The notes under the pieces were generated by a model. It worked only from the letters and a program-made list of their open reading frames with translations, did not search any database and was not told where the DNA came from. Positions 60,483 to 64,000 of a stretch of DNA of 64,000 nucleotides are shown piece after piece. The position numbers were made by a program, and so were the translations under genes. Within the stretch, counting starts at the first letter, position 1, and each line of letters starts with the position of its first letter. The stretch is from CAZYJR01 sp964647905 (GTDB taxonomy: Bacteria > Desulfobacterota > DSM-4660 > Desulfatiglandales > HGW-15), in assembly GCA_964647905.1 (NCBI GenBank), contig CAZYJR010000012.1:1-64000 (forward strand), given 5' to 3'.

Positions 60483-61490
60483 GTGAAAAAAGGTTGCCCC
60501 TACGGATCGCACCGGGTGTTGGATCCCCCGGGTGTGCTCCCTCAGGCCGCTTGGCGGTTGGACAACAGTATCGAGCTCTATGACAACGAGCTCCTGATCG
60601 ACGTTGACAAGCTCAATATCGACGCTGCGAGCTTCCGCCAAATCAGCGAAGAGGCGGGCGGGGATCCGGACGGGATCAAGCGGATCATCCTCCGGACCGT
60701 GGAGGAGCGGGGAAAGCAGCACAACCCGGTGACCGGCTCGGGCGGGATGCTGATCGGATCGGTAAAGGAAATAGGGGAGTCGTTCCCCGGGGAGGTAAGG
60801 CGGGGGCAGAGGATCGCAACCCTGGTCTCGCTCACTCTGACGCCGCTCAGGCTTGCCGGGATCCACGAGGTGGACCAGGAGAGGGACCAGGTGCGGGTGG
60901 AGGGGCAGGCCGTCCTTTTCGCCAGCGGGGTCTACGCCCCGCTTCCCGAAGACATGCCCGAGGACTTCGCCCTGGCCATGCTGGATGTGGCCGGAGCCCC
61001 GGCCCAGACGGCCAGGCTGGTGCGGCCCGGGGACACGGTCCTGGTGATAGGGGGAGGAGGCAAGTCCGGGCTCTTGTGCCTGTTCGAGGCAAGGAGGCGC
61101 ACCGGTGTTACGGGCCGCGTGGCGGGCGTCTCATTCAGCGCGGGCGGCTGCTCCCGCATCGGGGATTCCGGTTTTGCCGACATCGTGCTCCAAGCGGACG
61201 CCACCAAGCCGCTGGACTTCTTGGATGCGGTCTCCGGCTCTCTGGGAGGGGTGCTGGCCGATGTCACCATCAACTGCGTGGACGTACCCGGAACCGAGAT
61301 GGCCTCCATCCTCGCCACCAAGGACGGGGGCACGGTCTATTTCTTCAGCATGGCCACCAGCTTCACTGCAGCCGCCCTCGGGGCGGAAGGCGTGGGAAAG
61401 GACGTCCGGATGCTGATCGGAAACGGCTATGCCAGGGGCCATGCGGACGTCGTGCTGGATATCGCCAGGCGGGTCAGGCACCTCTTCTGA
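60483..61490 (+). CDS. kdd: L-erythro-3,5-diaminohexanoate dehydrogenase
   Basis: This 335-aa NAD(P)-dependent enzyme oxidatively deaminates 3,5-diaminohexanoate to 5-amino-3-oxohexanoate. The N-terminal YGSHRVLDPPGVLPQAAWRL is the Kdd signature, and the Rossmann motif is VLVIGGGGKSGLLCLFEA. A taaaggaggcgg site lies 9 bases upstream of the ATG. It completes the pathway in this gene run. Confidence 0.92.
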   Translation: MKKGCPYGSHRVLDPPGVLPQAAWRLDNSIELYDNELLIDVDKLNIDAASFRQISEEAGGDPDGIKRIILRTVEERGKQHNPVTGSGGMLIGSVKEIGESFPGEVRRGQRIATLVSLTLTPLRLAGIHEVDQERDQVRVEGQAVLFASGVYAPLPEDMPEDFALAMLDVAGAPAQTARLVRPGDTVLVIGGGGKSGLLCLFEARRRTGVTGRVAGVSFSAGGCSRIGDSGFADIVLQADATKPLDFLDAVSGSLGGVLADVTINCVDVPGTEMASILATKDGGTVYFFSMATSFTAAALGAEGVGKDVRMLIGNGYARGHADVVLDIARRVRHLF

Positions 61491-61681
61491 GCACTTGCCG
61501 CCGCGGCGGAGCCGGGAGGCGGGGCGATACGGAAGTCACCGCCTTGACAGCAAAATGGGCTCTATGGTACTTCAAAGACCTGTGACGCGTCGATGAGCGC
61601 TTTGCGCACGGCGCGGTAAGAGGCCCTGAGGAACAGGGCCGTTCGGGTCAGCCGGGCCCGAATCCGCGAAGGAGACTTCCA
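61491..61681 (+). other. Intergenic region between kdd and the amino-acid transporter
   Basis: A CCGCCGCGGCGG palindrome (~61499-61510) directly after kdd could form a hairpin without a T-run. TTGACA at 61544-61549 is followed 17 bases later only by GTACTT, a poor -10. So a separate transporter promoter is possible but weak. Confidence 0.35.
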
Positions 61682-62461
61682 GTGAGCGACGGCCCAGCCA
61701 AGCCCGCCCTGGTGGTGGAGGAATTGACCAAGAGCTTCGGATCCCTGGAGGTCCTGAAGGGGGTGTCCATCCACGCGCAGGAAGGCGGCGTCATAGCCAT
61801 GATAGGCTCCAGCGGCTCGGGCAAGAGCACGCTGCTCCGCTGCATCAACCTCCTGGAGGTCCCGGATTCCGGCCGCGTCTACTTGAGAGGCGAGCTGGTC
61901 CGAATGAAGAAGAACAGGCGCGGCGAGACAGTCCCGGAAGACCCCAAGCAGGTGGACCGATTCCGCACCCGGCTGGGCATGGTCTTCCAGCACTTCAACC
62001 TCTGGACACACATGACGATTCTTGAAAACGTGATCGAGGCCCCTGTGCATGTCCTGGGCGAGTCCAAGCGGGAGGCCGTTGACAATGCCATGGCCCTCCT
62101 GGAAAAGGTGGGGATAGCGGACAAGGCCAACCATTACCCGGTACAGCTCTCAGGGGGGCAGCAGCAGAGGGCGGCCATCGCCCGGGCCCTGGCCATCGAG
62201 CCGGAACTCTTGCTGGTGGACGAGCCCACATCGGCCCTGGACCCCGAGCTGGTGGGAGAGGTGCTCCGGGTGATGCAGCAGCTGGCCGAGGAGGGCAGGA
62301 CCATGCTGATAGCCACTCACGAGATGGGCTTTGCCAAGGATGTCTCGTCCCACGTGATATTTCTCCACGACGGCCTGATAGAGGAGGAAGGGCCGCCGGA
62401 GAAGATTTTCGGGGAGCCGAGCTCTCCGCGCTGCCGGCAGTTCCTGTCCACCTTCCTGTAG
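61682..62461 (+). CDS. Polar amino-acid ABC transporter ATP-binding protein
   Basis: This 259-aa ATPase of the GlnQ/HisP/ArtP group has Walker A GSSGSGKST, signature LSGGQQQR, Walker B LLLVDEPTSALDPELVGEVL and the switch His in IATHEMGFAKD. A short insert (VRMKKNRRGETVPEDPKQVDR) is typical of HisP-like members. With the next two genes it forms an importer that probably supplies lysine (inference from the cluster). Confidence 0.92.
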   Translation: MSDGPAKPALVVEELTKSFGSLEVLKGVSIHAQEGGVIAMIGSSGSGKSTLLRCINLLEVPDSGRVYLRGELVRMKKNRRGETVPEDPKQVDRFRTRLGMVFQHFNLWTHMTILENVIEAPVHVLGESKREAVDNAMALLEKVGIADKANHYPVQLSGGQQQRAAIARALAIEPELLLVDEPTSALDPELVGEVLRVMQQLAEEGRTMLIATHEMGFAKDVSSHVIFLHDGLIEEEGPPEKIFGEPSSPRCRQFLSTFL

Positions 62462-62526
62462 GACGGAGGCGGGGCGGAGGCCTGAGTCGTTTTCCAATCA
62501 ATGTCAAGGTAACAAGGAGGGACAGC

Positions 62527-63318
62527 ATGGAGAAATTGAAAAGGCTTTTCGGGGCGTTGATCGTGTTGGTACTGGCCGGGGCCCTGGCCGGTCCGGCCGC
62601 AGCCGGGGACTGGGACAAGGTGAGAATCGGTACGGAAGGGGCCTACCCGCCGTTCAACTACGTGGACAAGAACGGGGAGCTCAAGGGCTTTGACATCGAT
62701 ATAGCCCGCGCGCTCTGCGAGGAGATGGGGGTGGAGTACGAGTTCGTGATCCAGGACTGGGACGGGATCATCCCCGGCCTCCTGGCCAAGAAGTACGACG
62801 CCATAATCGCCTCCATGTCCATTACCGAAGAGCGCAAAGCCAAGGTGGATTTCACGGACAAGTACTATCAGACACCGGCCAGGTTCGTGGCCGAGAAAGG
62901 TGCGGGGATCGAGATCTCCAAGGAAGGGCTGAAGGGCAAGGCCGTGGGTGTGCAGAGGGCCACCATCCACGAGAACTTCCTGAGGGACAAGTTCGGGAAC
63001 GTGGTGGACATCAAGTCCTATGCCACCCAGGACGAGGCCAACATGGACCTGGTGGCCGGCCGCGTGGACCTGGTCATCGCCGATGCCACGGTGCTCCTGG
63101 GCGGCTTCCTGGAGACCGATGCGGGCGAGGACTTTGAGTTCATCGGCCCGGGCTTCACGGATGAGCAGTGGTTCGGGGAGGGGATCGGTATCGCGGTCCG
63201 CAAGGAGGACGACGACCTCAGGAAGATGTTCAACCAGGCCATCAAAAAGATCCGAGAAAAGGGCATCTATCAGGAGATCAACGCCAAGTACTTCGATTTC
63301 GACGTGTACGGGGACTAG
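62527..63318 (+). CDS. Lysine/arginine/ornithine-type periplasmic binding protein
   Basis: This 263-aa receptor begins with a signal peptide (KRLFGALIVLVLAGALAGPAAAG). The mature LAO/HisJ-type fold has GTEGAYPPFNYVDKNGELKGFDIDIA, with the aromatic and acidic residues of the amino-acid site, and SMSITEERKAKVDFTDKYY. It follows a caaggaggg site. A basic amino acid, most simply lysine, is the likely ligand given the neighbours. Confidence 0.9.
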   Translation: MEKLKRLFGALIVLVLAGALAGPAAAGDWDKVRIGTEGAYPPFNYVDKNGELKGFDIDIARALCEEMGVEYEFVIQDWDGIIPGLLAKKYDAIIASMSITEERKAKVDFTDKYYQTPARFVAEKGAGIEISKEGLKGKAVGVQRATIHENFLRDKFGNVVDIKSYATQDEANMDLVAGRVDLVIADATVLLGGFLETDAGEDFEFIGPGFTDEQWFGEGIGIAVRKEDDDLRKMFNQAIKKIREKGIYQEINAKYFDFDVYGD

Positions 63319-63412
63319 ACGGTCCCTGCCGATCCGGCCTGAGACCCCGGGCCGGCGGCCTTGAATCGGCCGCCGGCCCGAGTCGTGCCTGAACCCGAAG
63401 CGGAGGCCAGTG

Positions 63413-64000
63413 GTGCTCGATCTCAAGGGTTATGGATGGCTGCTCTTTGACGGGGCCAAGCTCACGGTACTGGTGGGCCTCTGCTCCATGGCCATCGCCA
63501 TAGTCCTGGGCCTCATCGGCGCTTGGGGGAAGCTCTCCAAAGCGGGTCCGGCCCGGGTCTTTGCCGGTACCTACACCACGGTCATCCGCGGCATCCCCGA
63601 GCTGGTCCTGATCCTGCTGGTCTACTACGGGGTGCCCACCCTGATACAGGACCTGAGCGCGGCCGCGGGCAGGGAAGTGATCGTGGACCTGAACCCGTTC
63701 GTGGCCGGGGTGGCCACCATAGGGTTCATTTACGGGGCCTTTGCCACCGAGGTCTTAAGGGGCGCCTATCTGGCAGTCCCCAAGGGGCAGATCGAGGCGG
63801 CCAGGGCCATGGGCATGAGCCCGGCCCTCACGTTCAGGCGGGTAACCCTGCCCCAGATGTGGCGTTTCGCGCTGCCCGGCCTGGGCAACGTATGGATGGT
63901 CTTGATCAAGGCCACGGCCCTGATTTCGGTGATCCAGCTCCCGGAGCTCATGAGAAACGCGGATATCGCATCGCGCTCCACTCGGATGCCGTTTACGTTT
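63413..64000 (+). CDS. Polar amino-acid ABC transporter permease, 3' end cut by the window
   Basis: This is the HisQ/HisM-type permease of the same importer. 196 codons are visible from a GTG at 63413; a second in-frame GTG lies directly before it. Membrane segments start at GAKLTVLVGLCSMAIAIVLG. The family motif TVIRGIPELVLILLVYYG and the coupling loop AARAMGMSPALTFRRVTLPQ are present. The reading frame is open to the window end. Confidence 0.9.
   Translation, partial: MLDLKGYGWLLFDGAKLTVLVGLCSMAIAIVLGLIGAWGKLSKAGPARVFAGTYTTVIRGIPELVLILLVYYGVPTLIQDLSAAAGREVIVDLNPFVAGVATIGFIYGAFATEVLRGAYLAVPKGQIEAARAMGMSPALTFRRVTLPQMWRFALPGLGNVWMVLIKATALISVIQLPELMRNADIASRSTRMPFTF

Noticed and set aside
1..64000. 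tRNA or rRNA genes, CRISPR arrays, transposases, prophage genes
   Set aside because: None was seen on reading both strands; GGTTCGA-like strings that resemble a tRNA T-arm fall inside coding genes without the rest of a cloverleaf.

Overview
The window is a GC-rich chromosomal segment that most resembles a strictly anaerobic member of the Desulfobacterota (the former Deltaproteobacteria). This is inferred from gene content: a desulfoferrodoxin, rubrerythrin, three rubredoxin-type proteins, an A-type flavodiiron protein, an anaerobic Ni carbon monoxide dehydrogenase, and a branched-chain-type ABC transporter interleaved with acyl-CoA ligases. No rRNA, tRNA, CRISPR array, prophage or insertion-sequence transposase was seen. 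A run of 100 N at 19561-19660 is flanked on both sides by the same 55-mer, so this is a scaffolded draft and possibly a metagenome-assembled genome.

Layout. 1-8.45 kb (minus strand): a branched-chain-type ABC uptake operon (binding protein, LivG, LivH, LivM, LivF) carrying two AMP-forming acyl-CoA ligases, so its substrate is probably an organic acid. 8.86-13.6 kb (plus): one very large protein (1578 aa) of unrecognised family behind a good sigma70-type promoter. 13.7-19.3 kb: an HtpX-like protease, a GNAT acetyltransferase, an M20 peptidase, an orphan gene, and a MoxR ATPase with a VWA/CoxE-like partner. 19.8-22.1 kb: an oxidative-stress group (rubredoxin, Fur/PerR regulator, rubrerythrin, desulfoferrodoxin, two small zinc or iron ribbon proteins). 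22.2-27.0 kb: CooS, flavodiiron protein, ferredoxin, a HEAT-like protein, glutaredoxin and a ferredoxin:thioredoxin-reductase-like protein. The promoters of these last two groups share a 12-base operator core, so they may form one regulon.

27.3-41.4 kb is mixed: FKBP isomerase, LUD protein, a kinase-HDOD-GAF fusion facing a cyclase-FHA protein, flavodoxin, DnaJ facing a MerR/CbpM-like protein, an MBL hydrolase, UbiB, a phasin-like protein, a LysM protein, two small proteins, a probable small RNA with an intrinsic terminator, and glucokinase overlapping glucose-6-phosphate dehydrogenase tail to tail. A decayed ftsH remnant lies at 41.6 kb.

42.1-64 kb is an amino-acid fermentation island. It encodes every enzyme of the aminomutase route of lysine degradation: lysine 2,3-aminomutase, lysine 5,6-aminomutase alpha and beta, 3,5-diaminohexanoate dehydrogenase, 3-keto-5-aminohexanoate cleavage enzyme and 3-aminobutyryl-CoA ammonia-lyase. 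A KamB-like P-loop protein and a polar amino-acid ABC transporter accompany them. Between kamA and kamD lie a second, double-length KamA-like radical SAM protein (816 aa), an ornithine aminotransferase, an amidohydrolase, a proline-racemase-family protein, a DnaJ-like protein, a polyamine-type ABC transporter, and a lower-GC two-gene module that may be a toxin and partner. The products of the pathway would be acetoacetate, crotonyl-CoA and ammonia. The best candidates for undescribed biology are the 1578-aa orphan, the 816-aa tandem radical SAM protein, and the CODH-centred redox operon.
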